This document shows, in pieces, positions 7,243 through 16,270 of a stretch of 42,654 bases of DNA. A program made the translations under genes and the position numbers. Numbering within the stretch: position 1 is the first letter of the stretch; every line of letters starts with the position of its first letter. The notes beneath the pieces are model-generated. The model did no database searches and was not told the origin of the DNA. It worked only from the letters and a program-made list of their open reading frames with translations. The stretch spans positions 1 to 42,654 of the forward strand of contig CAJQMK010000029.1 of NCBI GenBank assembly GCA_905479415.1, given 5' to 3'. This DNA comes from an uncultured Flavobacteriaceae bacterium. GTDB taxonomy: Bacteria; Bacteroidota; Bacteroidia; Flavobacteriales; Flavobacteriaceae.

Positions 7243-7786
7243 TTTCTGAAATTAATTGAAACAGAATTTTTTTTGCCCTTAAAACTTTTACTTTGATGTT
7301 ATTAATTGGCTGATTTAGTTTGATTGAAATTTCTTTATAACTAAGTTCATTGAAACACTTTAGTTCAATAACTTCTTTATAATGAGGTTTTAATTTATTT
7401 ATTTTAAATTTTAATGATTTTAGTTTTTGCTCATTAATTAAGTTATCCTCAGGACTTGGTGAATTTTCTTTAATTTGAATATTTTCATTTAAATGATTCA
7501 AGTCAAATCTATTTTTATTTTTTCTTAACTGATCAATATGAAGATTTTTTGAAATCGTAATTAACCAGGTTTTGAAGACGTATTTTTGATTATAAGTTTT
7601 TATCTTTTCAAAAGCTTTTGCGAAACTCTCAATAGTAATATCTTCAGCGTCAGCTTCGTTATTAGACCTTTTAAGCTGAAATTTATAAACATCATCCCAA
7701 TAGAGATTAAGCAAAAAGCTAAAAGCATTTTGGTTATTTTCTTTTGCTAAGTTGATTTGATTTATAACTGTAGTGTTGACAGACAA
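7235..7786 (-). CDS. ECF-type RNA polymerase sigma factor
   Basis: Region 2 is clear (AFSFLLNLYWDDVYKFQLKRS, then EADAEDITIESFAKAFEKI and FKTWLITISKNLHIDQLRK). Region 4 follows (LKPHYKEVIELKCFNELSYKEISIKLNQPINNIKVKVLRAKK). I place the start at a TTG (7786), 4 bases after the stop of the upstream gene, giving 183 residues and the usual N-terminus. The ORF-track ATG at 7858 would overlap that gene by 68 bases. No anti-sigma factor gene is adjacent. The gene lies between a Cys-rich small membrane protein and the Nramp-like transporter, overlapping the latter. This class belongs to the RpoE-like ECF sigma factors abundant in Bacteroidota; its target promoters are unknown. Confidence 0.9.
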   Translation of the reverse strand: MSVNTTVINQINLAKENNQNAFSFLLNLYWDDVYKFQLKRSNNEADAEDITIESFAKAFEKIKTYNQKYVFKTWLITISKNLHIDQLRKNKNRFDLNHLNENIQIKENSPSPEDNLINEQKLKSLKFKINKLKPHYKEVIELKCFNELSYKEISIKLNQPINNIKVKVLRAKKILFQLISEND

Positions 7787-7790
7787 AAGA

Positions 7791-7994
7791 TTATTTTGTT
7801 TCAGGATTTTTGCATTCTGTTTCCGTAGGAAGTTTTCCGCATATTCCACACGGTTCATTGTCCTTATTTAAAAAAGGACTTGCGCTAGCGCATGTACCGG
7901 CAAATTTCCCATCTTTTTTTACAATAATTTTAATTGCAATTCCTGCGAACGCTAACCCAATTAATAAAAATGTTATAATAAATAATTCAACCAT
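7791..7994 (-). CDS. Small single-pass membrane protein with four cysteines
   Basis: The 67-residue protein has one N-terminal membrane helix (about 2-25), a Lys-rich stretch (IKIIVKKDGKF), and a short tail with Cys at 35, 49, 52 and 61, including CGICG. The conserved look of KDGKFAGTCAS...SPFLN...CGICGKLP recalls small flavobacterial proteins usually labelled 'membrane or secreted protein'. Four Cys in such a tail could bind zinc or an Fe-S cluster, or form disulphides; I cannot tell which. Its ATG overlaps the murB stop by one base (TAATG), so the two are translationally coupled, and the sigma factor follows directly. Confidence 0.8.
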   Translation of the reverse strand: MVELFIITFLLIGLAFAGIAIKIIVKKDGKFAGTCASASPFLNKDNEPCGICGKLPTETECKNPETK

Positions 7995-9004
7995 TATTCA
8001 AATATATTAACTTCTTCTTCAAGCAAGATATTAAATTTTTTTAAAACACTTTTTTTAATGTTTTGTGAAAATTTATAAATTTCTTCTCCAGATGCTCCAC
8101 CATTATTTACAATAACAAGAGCATGTTTTTTATGTGTTCCGGTTTTTCCTTCAATTTTACCTTTGAAACCACATTCTTCAATTAACCATGCCGCTGGAAT
8201 CTTAACTTCATTTTTTGAAATTTTATAATTCGGAATTGTATTGAATTTTTTAAATAAATTTTTAAATTTTAAGTTTGAAATTATTGGGTTTTTGAAAAAA
8301 CTTCCACAATTTCCAATTTTTTTTGGGTCAGGCAGTTTATTAGTTCTAATCTCAATTACCAGTTTTGAAATATCCTGAATAGTTGGGGTTATAATTCCCC
8401 TTTCATTTAGTAAATTTTTCAATGGCTTATACTCAGAATTTATGACGTGGTTTGTTTTTGAAAGTCTAAAAGTGACTCTTGAAATTACGTACTTGTTTTT
8501 AAGTTTTTCTTTAAAGATTGAACTACGGTAAGTGAAATTACATTCATCCTTGATAAATGTTTTTATTATTTTATTATCAATAGAAATAGCTCTGCAGCTG
8601 TGAAAAACATCTTTTAATTCAGCTCCATATGCTCCAATATTTTGAATTGGAGCACTGCCAACATTACCAGGTATTAAACTTAAATTTTCAATACCTCCAT
8701 AATTTTTAGCTAAACTCCATCTTACAAAATCATTCCAATTTTCCCCAGCCCCAACAGAAACATATATAGAATTTTCATTTTCTTCAATGATTTGTATTCC
8801 TTTAATTTCAATTTTTAAAATAGGTTTATTGATATTGTTCTTGAAAAGTATATTAGATCCTCCACCAAGAATAAGCGGGTTGCATTTATTTTCTATTAAA
8901 AAATGTAGAATTTCATCCTCGTTTTTAGCTTTATTAAAATTATTAGCTAATACATCTATTCCAAAAGTGTTGAATTCTTTTAGTGAAGAGATATGCGTTT
9001 TCAA
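7994..9004 (-). CDS. murB: UDP-N-acetylenolpyruvoylglucosamine reductase (type I)
   Basis: MurB reduces the enolpyruvyl group to make UDP-MurNAc for peptidoglycan, using FAD and NADPH. Visible motifs are LGGGSN (46-51), the FAD loop SLIPGNVGSAPIQNIGAYG (109-127), the type I signature YRSS (159-162), the proton donor Ser in GSFFKNP (S235), and the C-terminal Glu-rich end. Length of 336 is normal for type I. The start is a TTG: an in-frame TAA lies two codons upstream and the N-terminus SLKEFNTFGID aligns with the family. It heads the run murB - Cys-rich protein - sigma factor - Nramp-like gene, and the DUF1573 gene lies 29 bases upstream. Confidence 0.95.
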   Translation of the reverse strand: MKTHISSLKEFNTFGIDVLANNFNKAKNEDEILHFLIENKCNPLILGGGSNILFKNNINKPILKIEIKGIQIIEENENSIYVSVGAGENWNDFVRWSLAKNYGGIENLSLIPGNVGSAPIQNIGAYGAELKDVFHSCRAISIDNKIIKTFIKDECNFTYRSSIFKEKLKNKYVISRVTFRLSKTNHVINSEYKPLKNLLNERGIITPTIQDISKLVIEIRTNKLPDPKKIGNCGSFFKNPIISNLKFKNLFKKFNTIPNYKISKNEVKIPAAWLIEECGFKGKIEGKTGTHKKHALVIVNNGGASGEEIYKFSQNIKKSVLKKFNILLEEEVNIFE

Positions 9005-9033
9005 TTTTTATATATTAATTGAGAGTGAATGCT

Positions 9034-9450
9034 TTATTTGATTTTATACTTTTTACCTTCTTCATCTTCATCAGGTTCTGGCAAAACTTCTCCCTTTATT
9101 CTGAGTATAACATTTGTTGTTTTAGCATTGGACCTTACTGTAATTGCTTTTTGAAAAATTCCAGTTCTTTTCGTGTCGTAACTAACTTCGATTTCTCCAG
9201 ACTCACCAGGTAATACAGGTTTTTCTGGTTTTTTTGGAATAGTACAACCACAGGATGAAAAAATTCTAGTAAATATGAGTGGGCTATTCCCAATATTTTT
9301 AAATTTAAATATTCTGTTTCCATCTTCTCCGTTTTCAATTACGCCATAATCAATTACTGTTTCAGTAAATTTTATTTCAGCTAAATTTTCTTGACTAAAA
9401 AGGTTTGTTACAAAAAATAACAAAGCTGTGAATAATAATATTTTCTTCAT
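9034..9450 (-). CDS. Secreted DUF1573 domain protein
   Basis: From the ATG at 9450 the protein has 138 residues and a clear signal peptide ending FSQ, typical of Bacteroidota. The ORF-track start at 9498 would put 16 extra residues before it and is unlikely. The rest is one DUF1573 (ASH/MSP-like immunoglobulin) domain with the signature FDYG-like VIDYGVIENGE, a FKNIGNSPL strand and SSCGCTIP, then PGESGEIEVSYDT. It ends in an acidic tail. These domains are usually periplasmic or surface-exposed and thought to mediate protein contacts; no enzyme function is known. It is divergent from valS and is followed by murB on the same strand. Confidence 0.9.
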   Translation of the reverse strand: MKKILLFTALLFFVTNLFSQENLAEIKFTETVIDYGVIENGEDGNRIFKFKNIGNSPLIFTRIFSSCGCTIPKKPEKPVLPGESGEIEVSYDTKRTGIFQKAITVRSNAKTTNVILRIKGEVLPEPDEDEEGKKYKIK

Positions 9451-9527
9451 CTTAATTAAAATTAAAATTTCTTTTTTAAATATATTACAAAAATACAACT
9501 TACCTTTTAAATTACTTTTTAGTTAAC

Positions 9528-9535
9528 TACTTTTG
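9528..9535 (+). promoter_or_regulatory. -7 box of valS
   Basis: TACTTTTG matches TAnnTTTG and ends 22 bases before the valS ATG. There is no TTG at the usual -33 distance, so the upstream element is weak. It lies in the 107-base divergent region between the DUF1573 gene and valS. Confidence 0.45.
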
Positions 9536-9557
9536 TTTCCAATTATGAAAAATATAT

Positions 9558-12167
9558 ATGGATATTTCTAAAAACTTTGATTCAAAAACTTTAGAGTCTA
9601 AGTGGTATGCATTTTGGATGGAAAACAATTATTTCAATTCCGTTCCAAACAATAAACCACCATATACTATCGTAATTCCTCCACCCAATGTCACAGGTAT
9701 TTTACATATGGGTCATATGTTGAATAATACAATCCAAGACATTTTAATTAGAAGAGCTAGATTACAAGGATTTAATGCTTGTTGGATACCTGGAACTGAT
9801 CATGCTTCAATTGCTACAGAGGCTAAGGTTGTAAATAAACTAAAATTAGAAGGAATTAATAAGTCTGATTTGTCTAGAAATGAATTTTTGGAACATGCTT
9901 GGAACTGGACTGATGAGCACGGTGGTTTAATTTTAGAGCAATTAAAAATATTAGGTTGCTCTTGCGATTGGGATAGAACTAAATTTACTTTAGATGATGA
10001 TATGTCTGAATCTGTTATTAAAGTTTTTGTTGATCTATACAATAAAGATTTAATTTACAAAGGTTACAGAATGGTTAACTGGGATCCTGAAGCTTTGACA
10101 ACTCTATCCAATGAAGAGGTAATTCATGAAGAAGTAAATAGTAAATTATTTTATATAAAGTATAAAATAGTAGATTCTGACGATTCAATAAGTGTAGCGA
10201 CTACTAGACCAGAAACCATTTTTGGTGATACTGCAATAGCTATAAATCCTAATGATGAAAGATATGTTCATTTGAAAGGTAATAAAGCCATAATCCCAAT
10301 TGTTAATAAGGAAATTCCAATCATTTTTGATGATTATGTTGAAATAGATTTTGGTACTGGGTGCTTGAAGGTTACACCAGCTCATAGTGAAAATGATAAA
10401 ATTATAGGCGATAAACATAATTTAGAAATTATAGATGTATTCAATGATGATGCAACATTAAACAATAATGGACTTCACTACAAGGGGCTTGACAGATTTG
10501 TTGTTAGATCTAAAATTTCAAAAGAATTAGATGAAATTGGAGCTTTAATAAAAACAAAAAATCATCTTAACAAAGTTGGTAAATCTGAAAGAACAAAATG
10601 CATAATAGAACCAAAACTCTCTGAACAATGGTTTTTAAAAATGGAAAAAATTTCAAAACCAGCATTGAATGCGGTAATGGATGATGATGTAAAACTATTT
10701 CCTAAAAAATTCAAAAACACATATAAGAATTGGATGGAAAATGTTAGAGATTGGAATATTTCAAGACAGCTTTGGTGGGGACATCAAATTCCTGTTTACT
10801 ATTATGGTGATAATAAATCAGATTTTGTAGTAGCTGAAAGTAAAGATCTCGCTTTAATTGAAGCAATTAAAAGAACTAAAAACTCTAATCTTGAATTGGA
10901 TGATTTAGTTCAAGAAGAAGATGTTCTTGACACATGGTTTTCATCATGGATTTGGCCAATTTCTGTTTTGGATGGAATTAGAAATCCTGAAAATCCTGAT
11001 TTTAAATATTATTACCCTACTAATGATTTAGTTACAGGACCAGATATTTTATTTTTTTGGGTTGCACGTATGATCGTTTCTGGTTTAGAATTTAAAGATA
11101 CAAATCCATTTAGTTCTGTTTATTTTACAGGTTTAGTAAGAGACAAACAAGGAAGAAAAATGTCTAAGCAATTAGGCAATTCACCAGATGCTGTGAAATT
11201 AATTAAAGATTTTGGCGCCGATAGTGTAAGAGTTGGATTATTATTAAGTGCCCCAGCTGGAAACGACTTGTTATTTGATGAATCTTTATGTCAACAAGGA
11301 AAGAATTTTTCTAATAAAGTATGGAATTCTTTTAGATTAATAAGCTCTTGGACTGTTTCTGATGAAATTGATCAAAGCGAACATTCCAAAGCAGGTGTTG
11401 AATGGTTTGAACAAAAATTTAATTTGAAATTACTTGAATTAGAAGACCATTTTGATAAGTACAGAATTTCAGATGCTTTAATGATAATATATAAATTAGT
11501 TTGGGATGACTTATGTTCATGGTATTTGGAAATAGTAAAGCCAGGTTTTGAAAAACCAATCGATAGAACTACATATAATCAAACAATTAGTTTTTTTAAA
11601 AAATGTATGACTGTAATGCACCCTTTTATGCCTTTTATTACTGAAGAAATTTGGTCGAAAATAAAATCAAAAGAAGAATTTCCCTTAATAATTTCAGATT
11701 GGCCACAATCTAATAAAGTTAATAAATCAATAATTAATGATTTCGAAAGTTTAACTGGCTTAATTAGTAGCATACGAAAATATAGAAAAGAAAAAAGTAT
11801 ATCTTTTAAAGAAAATTTAACCCTATTTTCTAAAGTGTCTTTAGACAAAAAAGGAGATGCTATTTTATTAAAACTAGCAAATACTGAAATAACAAACGAT
11901 TTTTCTAAAAAGCTAGAAAACTCAAGTTCTTTTATTGTTGGAAGTAATGAATTTCATTTCAATAACAAAACAAACGTTAAAGAGGACCTTTCAAAGATTC
12001 AACAAGATTTAGATTATAACTTAGGCTTTTTAAAGTCAATTCAAGCTAAACTTAGTAATAAAAGATTTGTTGATAATGCTCCACAAAATGTATTAAATAA
12101 CGAACTCAAAAAAGAAAAAGATACGTTAAGTAAAATTGAGATTTTAAAAAATAAGTTGAATAAATAA
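9558..12167 (+). CDS. valS: Valine--tRNA ligase
   Basis: This class I synthetase charges tRNA-Val. It shows the HIGH-type signature PPNVTGILHMGHM (HMGH at 50-53), the editing-domain motif TTRPETIFGDTA, the ISRQLWWGHQIP motif typical of ValS, and the KMSKS loop as KMSKQ (534-538). A C-terminal Lys-rich coiled coil (about 800-869, EDLSKIQQDLDYNLGFLKSIQAKL) is the tRNA-binding arm of ValS. Length of 869 is normal for Bacteroidota. It is a single rightward gene, and its stop lies 5 bases from the stop of the convergent psd gene with no room for a terminator between them. Confidence 0.97.
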   Translation: MDISKNFDSKTLESKWYAFWMENNYFNSVPNNKPPYTIVIPPPNVTGILHMGHMLNNTIQDILIRRARLQGFNACWIPGTDHASIATEAKVVNKLKLEGINKSDLSRNEFLEHAWNWTDEHGGLILEQLKILGCSCDWDRTKFTLDDDMSESVIKVFVDLYNKDLIYKGYRMVNWDPEALTTLSNEEVIHEEVNSKLFYIKYKIVDSDDSISVATTRPETIFGDTAIAINPNDERYVHLKGNKAIIPIVNKEIPIIFDDYVEIDFGTGCLKVTPAHSENDKIIGDKHNLEIIDVFNDDATLNNNGLHYKGLDRFVVRSKISKELDEIGALIKTKNHLNKVGKSERTKCIIEPKLSEQWFLKMEKISKPALNAVMDDDVKLFPKKFKNTYKNWMENVRDWNISRQLWWGHQIPVYYYGDNKSDFVVAESKDLALIEAIKRTKNSNLELDDLVQEEDVLDTWFSSWIWPISVLDGIRNPENPDFKYYYPTNDLVTGPDILFFWVARMIVSGLEFKDTNPFSSVYFTGLVRDKQGRKMSKQLGNSPDAVKLIKDFGADSVRVGLLLSAPAGNDLLFDESLCQQGKNFSNKVWNSFRLISSWTVSDEIDQSEHSKAGVEWFEQKFNLKLLELEDHFDKYRISDALMIIYKLVWDDLCSWYLEIVKPGFEKPIDRTTYNQTISFFKKCMTVMHPFMPFITEEIWSKIKSKEEFPLIISDWPQSNKVNKSIINDFESLTGLISSIRKYRKEKSISFKENLTLFSKVSLDKKGDAILLKLANTEITNDFSKKLENSSSFIVGSNEFHFNNKTNVKEDLSKIQQDLDYNLGFLKSIQAKLSNKRFVDNAPQNVLNNELKKEKDTLSKIEILKNKLNK

Positions 12168-12172
12168 ATTAC

Positions 12173-12823
12173 TTACTTTTCTGCAATATTATCTTCTCCA
12201 CCTTTAACTATTTGGTTTAACTCCACCTTTATTTTGGAATCTAATGGAAGAAATAAGTCTACTCTAGATCCAAATTTAATAAAACCTGCATCTTCGCCTT
12301 GTACCACTTCATCGCCAACCTTTGCATAATTAACTATTCTTCTGGCTACCGCTCCAGCAATTTGTCTATACAGAATTTCACCAAAATTTTCGTTATCAAT
12401 AACTACAGTTGTACGTTCATTTTTTTCTGATGATTTGGGGTGCCATGCTACTAAATATTTTCCAGGGTGATATTTGCTAAATTTAATTGATCCACTTGCT
12501 GCATATCTTGTTACATGAACATTTATAGGAGACATGAAAATAGAAATCTGTATTCTTTCATCTTTAAAATATTCTTTTTCAAAAACTTTTTCAATTGCGA
12601 CAACTTTTCCGTCTACAGGAGAAATTATTAATTCATCATTAAGTTTAGTATTTCTTTTAGGATTTCTAAAAAATTGAAGAATTAATACTAATACAATAAT
12701 GGTAATACTACCAATTGACTTAGTAATTATTTCATTATCAATAAAATTAACTGACAACAGATTTATTATTGCAATAATAATAAATGAAACGGTAATGATT
12801 GTAAAACCTTCTTTATGAAACAT
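12173..12823 (-). CDS. psd: Phosphatidylserine decarboxylase (short, archaeal-type)
   Basis: Psd converts phosphatidylserine to phosphatidylethanolamine at the inner membrane. The 216-residue protein has two N-terminal membrane helices (about 6-50), then LIISPVDGKVVAIE, the catalytic-region IFMSPINVHVTRYAASG, HPGKY and the C-terminal FGS motif in GFIKFGSRVDLFLP. In this family the chain is cut before that Ser to make the pyruvoyl group. Its 5' end overlaps cdsA by 11 bases, which places it last in the rsfS-ftsH-LUD-cdsA-psd run. CdsA makes CDP-diacylglycerol, the precursor of its substrate, so the two neighbours act in one pathway. Confidence 0.95.
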   Translation of the reverse strand: MFHKEGFTIITVSFIIIAIINLLSVNFIDNEIITKSIGSITIIVLVLILQFFRNPKRNTKLNDELIISPVDGKVVAIEKVFEKEYFKDERIQISIFMSPINVHVTRYAASGSIKFSKYHPGKYLVAWHPKSSEKNERTTVVIDNENFGEILYRQIAGAVARRIVNYAKVGDEVVQGEDAGFIKFGSRVDLFLPLDSKIKVELNQIVKGGEDNIAEK

Positions 12824-13652
12824 TTTTAAATATAATTAATGATAAATAAACAAATGGCGAAGCAAATATAATACTATCCATCCTATCGTAAAGTCCTCCA
12901 TGACCTGGTAACCATTTTCCGCTATCTTTTACGCCAGCTTCTCTTTTAAATTGTGATTGCACAAGATCTCCAAGAGTTCCTAAACAGCTAGTCAATATAC
13001 CTAAAGTTATCCATTCCATTAGTTTAAGATCGAGATTCAAATATTTAAAAAATATTAATGAAAGTATAATGGAGAATATTAAACCTCCCAAAAATCCTTC
13101 AATACTTTTTTTTGGTGAAACTGATTTGAAAAGTGGTCTTTTTCCAAAGGTCACTCCAAATACATACGCTGCTGAATCTGAAATCCAAATCAATGCTAAG
13201 AAACAAAACACTAAATATGGATTGTAAAAATCATCAATATTTGGAATAGAGCAAAACAGTACTAGAGATCCAACAAGGTAAACGTGTCCAATGAATCTGT
13301 TTTTTAAAAGTGAAAATGAAAAAAATTTATTTTTTAAGAGTGAAAATCCTAAAATAATATTAGTTAAAACAATTACAACTAAAAATATCATTTCAAATAT
13401 TTGATTTTTTGATAGAATAAATAATGAAATATACAATGGAAACGTCATATATAATATGAAATTTGATTTTCCTGAATCTCTTGATAAAAACTTGTGATTA
13501 TATTTTGAAATTAATTTAATAAACTCGAAAACTAGGATTAAACTACAAATAAATCCAACTAGATAAAACATGTATTCATTATAAAATAATGGGAATAATA
13601 GAACAATTGCATAAGCAGTCGCTGTAATCGATCTTGTATAAAATTCTTTCAT
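12813..13652 (-). CDS. cdsA: Phosphatidate cytidylyltransferase
   Basis: CdsA makes CDP-diacylglycerol, the branch point for bacterial phospholipids. The 279-residue protein is polytopic, with about eight hydrophobic segments. It ends with the family signature SPKKSIEGFLGG and then GDLVQSQFKREAGVKDSG...PGHGGLYDRMDS, which contains the conserved Asp and Lys residues of the active site. It overlaps psd by 11 bases and follows the LUD-domain gene by 3 bases, so it is in the middle of a tightly packed operon headed by rsfS. Confidence 0.96.
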   Translation of the reverse strand: MKEFYTRSITATAYAIVLLFPLFYNEYMFYLVGFICSLILVFEFIKLISKYNHKFLSRDSGKSNFILYMTFPLYISLFILSKNQIFEMIFLVVIVLTNIILGFSLLKNKFFSFSLLKNRFIGHVYLVGSLVLFCSIPNIDDFYNPYLVFCFLALIWISDSAAYVFGVTFGKRPLFKSVSPKKSIEGFLGGLIFSIILSLIFFKYLNLDLKLMEWITLGILTSCLGTLGDLVQSQFKREAGVKDSGKWLPGHGGLYDRMDSIIFASPFVYLSLIIFKNVS

Positions 13653-13655
13653 TTT

Positions 13656-14267
13656 TTATAAGTCTTCTAGTAGAAGCAAATACAAGTTTTTTGCTGAGCT
13701 TCCATATGTAAGAAAATTAGTATTTTCTTTTTCTTCACTATTAAAGTTTTTAATTGTGGTTATATTTGTAGGCAGGTTTTTTGGGTACTTACTTTTAATA
13801 CCATTTAGACCTAGACTTAAAGTTTCTGTAAACTGACTGATTTTAGCAAACACAATAAAATTTTTCGGAAGATCGTTGACTTTATGTGATTTGATTTGTT
13901 CGGCGCAAATTAGTAAGCTACCATCAATTGCAACTAAAAATTCACAAGTAGTTAAAAAAAACTTAGAATTTAAATTGGTCTTTGATATTAATAATTCAGA
14001 TTTTTTTGAAAATAAATTTTGAAGAGAATCATCATAACATAATATTTCAACATCTTTCCAATTATTCTCTTCTAATATTTTATTAAAAAATTCATCACAT
14101 TCGTTTTTGTCTTCGCAGTATAGAAATTTACCTCCATTTTTTGTAAAGTTATAAGTGAAACGCTCTTCAATTGGATCTTGAATTTTGGGCATGTATTTGC
14201 CACTTTCAGACCCCGACGTGTTAGACTCAGATGGTTTATTGAAAAATGATTTTATAAATTTTTTCAA
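13656..14267 (-). CDS. LUD-domain protein (LutC/YkgG-like)
   Basis: The 203-residue protein has a short polar N-terminal extension (Ser/Lys-rich, to about 30) and then an LUD domain. Recognisable parts are FTKNGGKFLYCEDKNECDEFF, the central FLTTCEFLVAIDGSLLICAEQIKSHKVNDLP, and the later LTYGSSAKNLYLLLLEDL. LUD domains occur in lactate-utilisation proteins, but this stand-alone copy sits between ftsH and cdsA, an arrangement I recall as conserved in Flavobacteriia, so lactate oxidation is not implied. The start is a TTG (14267), since no in-frame ATG lies near the expected N-terminus. Function unknown. Confidence 0.85.
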   Translation of the reverse strand: MKKFIKSFFNKPSESNTSGSESGKYMPKIQDPIEERFTYNFTKNGGKFLYCEDKNECDEFFNKILEENNWKDVEILCYDDSLQNLFSKKSELLISKTNLNSKFFLTTCEFLVAIDGSLLICAEQIKSHKVNDLPKNFIVFAKISQFTETLSLGLNGIKSKYPKNLPTNITTIKNFNSEEKENTNFLTYGSSAKNLYLLLLEDL

Positions 14268-14340
14268 AAAGTTTTTTTAAACAGGTGTAAATATAAAAAA
14301 ACTTGGTGTTAGAACACTAAATGTTAATAATTATAAATAA

Positions 14341-16269
14341 TTATTTTTTTGATAAATCTTTTAAATCAAATGGTCTTTCTCCATATATTCTAACTAAATC
14401 TTCTTTAAAAATCACTTCTTTATCAAGTAAAAAATCTGCAAGTTCAATTAATTTTTTCTTGTGTTTTTTAAGTAATTTAATTGCTCTTTCATATTGAGTT
14501 TCAATAATATTAGAAATTTCTTTATCAATAATTTGAGCAGTTACATCACTGTATGGTTTAGTAAAGCCATAATCGTTTTGACCGCTTGAATCATAATAGG
14601 TTAAATTACCAATTTTATCATTTAGTCCATAAACAGTAACCATTGATCTAGCTTGTTTGGTCACTTTTTCTAAATCGCTCAATGCCCCAGTAGATATGTT
14701 ATTGAACATTACTTTTTCTGCAGCTCTACCACCAAGAGCTGCGCACATTTCGTCTAAAATTTGTTCTGGCTTAACAATTTGTCTTTCTTCTGGTAAATAC
14801 CAAGCAGCTCCAAGTGATTGTCCTCTAGGAACAATTGTTACTTTAACTAATGGTGCAGCATGTTCTAAAAACCAACTAACTGTAGCATGTCCTGCTTCGT
14901 GGAAAGCTATAGTTTTCTTTTCTGATTCTGTAATTATTTTATTTTTCTTTTCAAGACCACCTACAATTCTATCTACTGCATCCAAAAAATCTTGTTTATT
15001 CACTGATTTTTTAGATTTTCTTGCTGCAATTAGAGCAGCTTCATTACAAACATTAGCAATGTCAGCTCCTGAAAATCCAGGTGTTTGCTTAGCTAAAAAA
15101 TCAGTATCCAAAGATTTAATTGTTTTAATAGGTTTGAGGTGAACTGCAAAAATTTCTTTTCTTTCTCTTACATCAGGGAGATCTACATAAATTTGTCTAT
15201 CAAATCTACCAGCTCTCATAAGGGCTTTGTCTAATACATCGGCACGATTTGTAGCAGCAATCACTATAACATTTGTGTTTGTTCCAAAGCCATCCATTTC
15301 AGTTAACAGTTGGTTTAGTGTGTTCTCTCTTTCATCATTACCACCGTTCATATTACTTTTACCTCTAGCTCTACCTATAGCGTCAATTTCATCAATAAAT
15401 ATAATTGCGGGGGATTTTTCTTTAGCTTGTTTGAAAAGATCCCTCACTCTTGATGCTCCAACGCCAACAAACATTTCAACAAAATCTGAACCTGAAAGTG
15501 AGAAAAATGGGACTTTAGCTTCACCAGCAACAGCTTTAGCGAGAAGAGTTTTTCCTGTTCCTGGAAGTCCTACTAGTAATGCTCCTTTTGGTATTTTTCC
15601 GCCGAGTTTGGTGTATTTTGTAGGGTTTTTTAAAAAATCAACAATTTCCTGAACTTCTTCTTTAGCACCTTCAAGGCCTGCCACATCTTTAAAAGTAATT
15701 TTAATATCACTTTTTTGATCAAATAATTTGGCTTTAGATTTACCAATACTAAAAATTTGAGATCCTGCTCCACCGCCACCTCCTGACATTCTTTTCATAA
15801 AAAATATCCATAATCCAATTAATATTAAAAGTGGTAAAAAGCCAATAAGAACATCAAACCATTTATTTTCTATTGTTTTAAAGTTATAGTTAAATTGAAT
15901 GCCTTTTTGTTCTGCTTCTTCAAGTTTATTTTGAAAAAGTTCTAAATTACCAATTTCGAAAATATAATGAGGACCATTAATATTTTTTTGACCTAAAAAA
16001 TTTACTGAATTAGCATTTTTGTGATCTGGACTGTTCAAAGCATCTCTTTGTAAAGTAACTTGTGCTAAATTCTTATTAACTACAGTTACTTCTTTAATCT
16101 CACCTTTATTTAAAAATCTTTCAAAACTTGAAATATTAATATTTTTTGAGGCTGTTGTAGTACTGTCCCCACCAACAAAATAGGTGCTTGCAAAAAATAA
16201 AATTATTAGACCATAAATCCAGTATGAACTTAATTTAGGTTTTTTATTGGGTTGTTTAGTGTTTTTCAT
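14341..16269 (-). CDS. ftsH: ATP-dependent zinc metalloprotease FtsH
   Basis: FtsH is a membrane-anchored AAA+ protease that degrades damaged or regulatory membrane and cytosolic proteins. Two membrane helices (about 17-34 and 139-158) bracket a periplasmic domain. The AAA module follows, with Walker A GLPGTGKT (234-241), Walker B FIDEID (291-296) and the arginine-finger region MRAGRFDRQIYVDLPDVRER. The zinc motif is HEAGH (457-461). Length of 642 is normal. The second Walker A residue is Leu where Pro is usual (GPPGTGKT), which still fits GxxxxGKT. It follows rsfS by 1 base and precedes the LUD gene by about 70 bases. Confidence 0.97.
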   Translation of the reverse strand: MKNTKQPNKKPKLSSYWIYGLIILFFASTYFVGGDSTTTASKNINISSFERFLNKGEIKEVTVVNKNLAQVTLQRDALNSPDHKNANSVNFLGQKNINGPHYIFEIGNLELFQNKLEEAEQKGIQFNYNFKTIENKWFDVLIGFLPLLILIGLWIFFMKRMSGGGGGAGSQIFSIGKSKAKLFDQKSDIKITFKDVAGLEGAKEEVQEIVDFLKNPTKYTKLGGKIPKGALLVGLPGTGKTLLAKAVAGEAKVPFFSLSGSDFVEMFVGVGASRVRDLFKQAKEKSPAIIFIDEIDAIGRARGKSNMNGGNDERENTLNQLLTEMDGFGTNTNVIVIAATNRADVLDKALMRAGRFDRQIYVDLPDVRERKEIFAVHLKPIKTIKSLDTDFLAKQTPGFSGADIANVCNEAALIAARKSKKSVNKQDFLDAVDRIVGGLEKKNKIITESEKKTIAFHEAGHATVSWFLEHAAPLVKVTIVPRGQSLGAAWYLPEERQIVKPEQILDEMCAALGGRAAEKVMFNNISTGALSDLEKVTKQARSMVTVYGLNDKIGNLTYYDSSGQNDYGFTKPYSDVTAQIIDKEISNIIETQYERAIKLLKKHKKKLIELADFLLDKEVIFKEDLVRIYGERPFDLKDLSKK

Positions 16270-16270
16270 T

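Noticed and set aside
14657-15652. Long plus-strand ORFs (161 and 141 aa) opposite ftsH
   Set aside because: They lie wholly antisense to the conserved AAA and protease domains, with no family resemblance; they are shadows of the ftsH reading frame.
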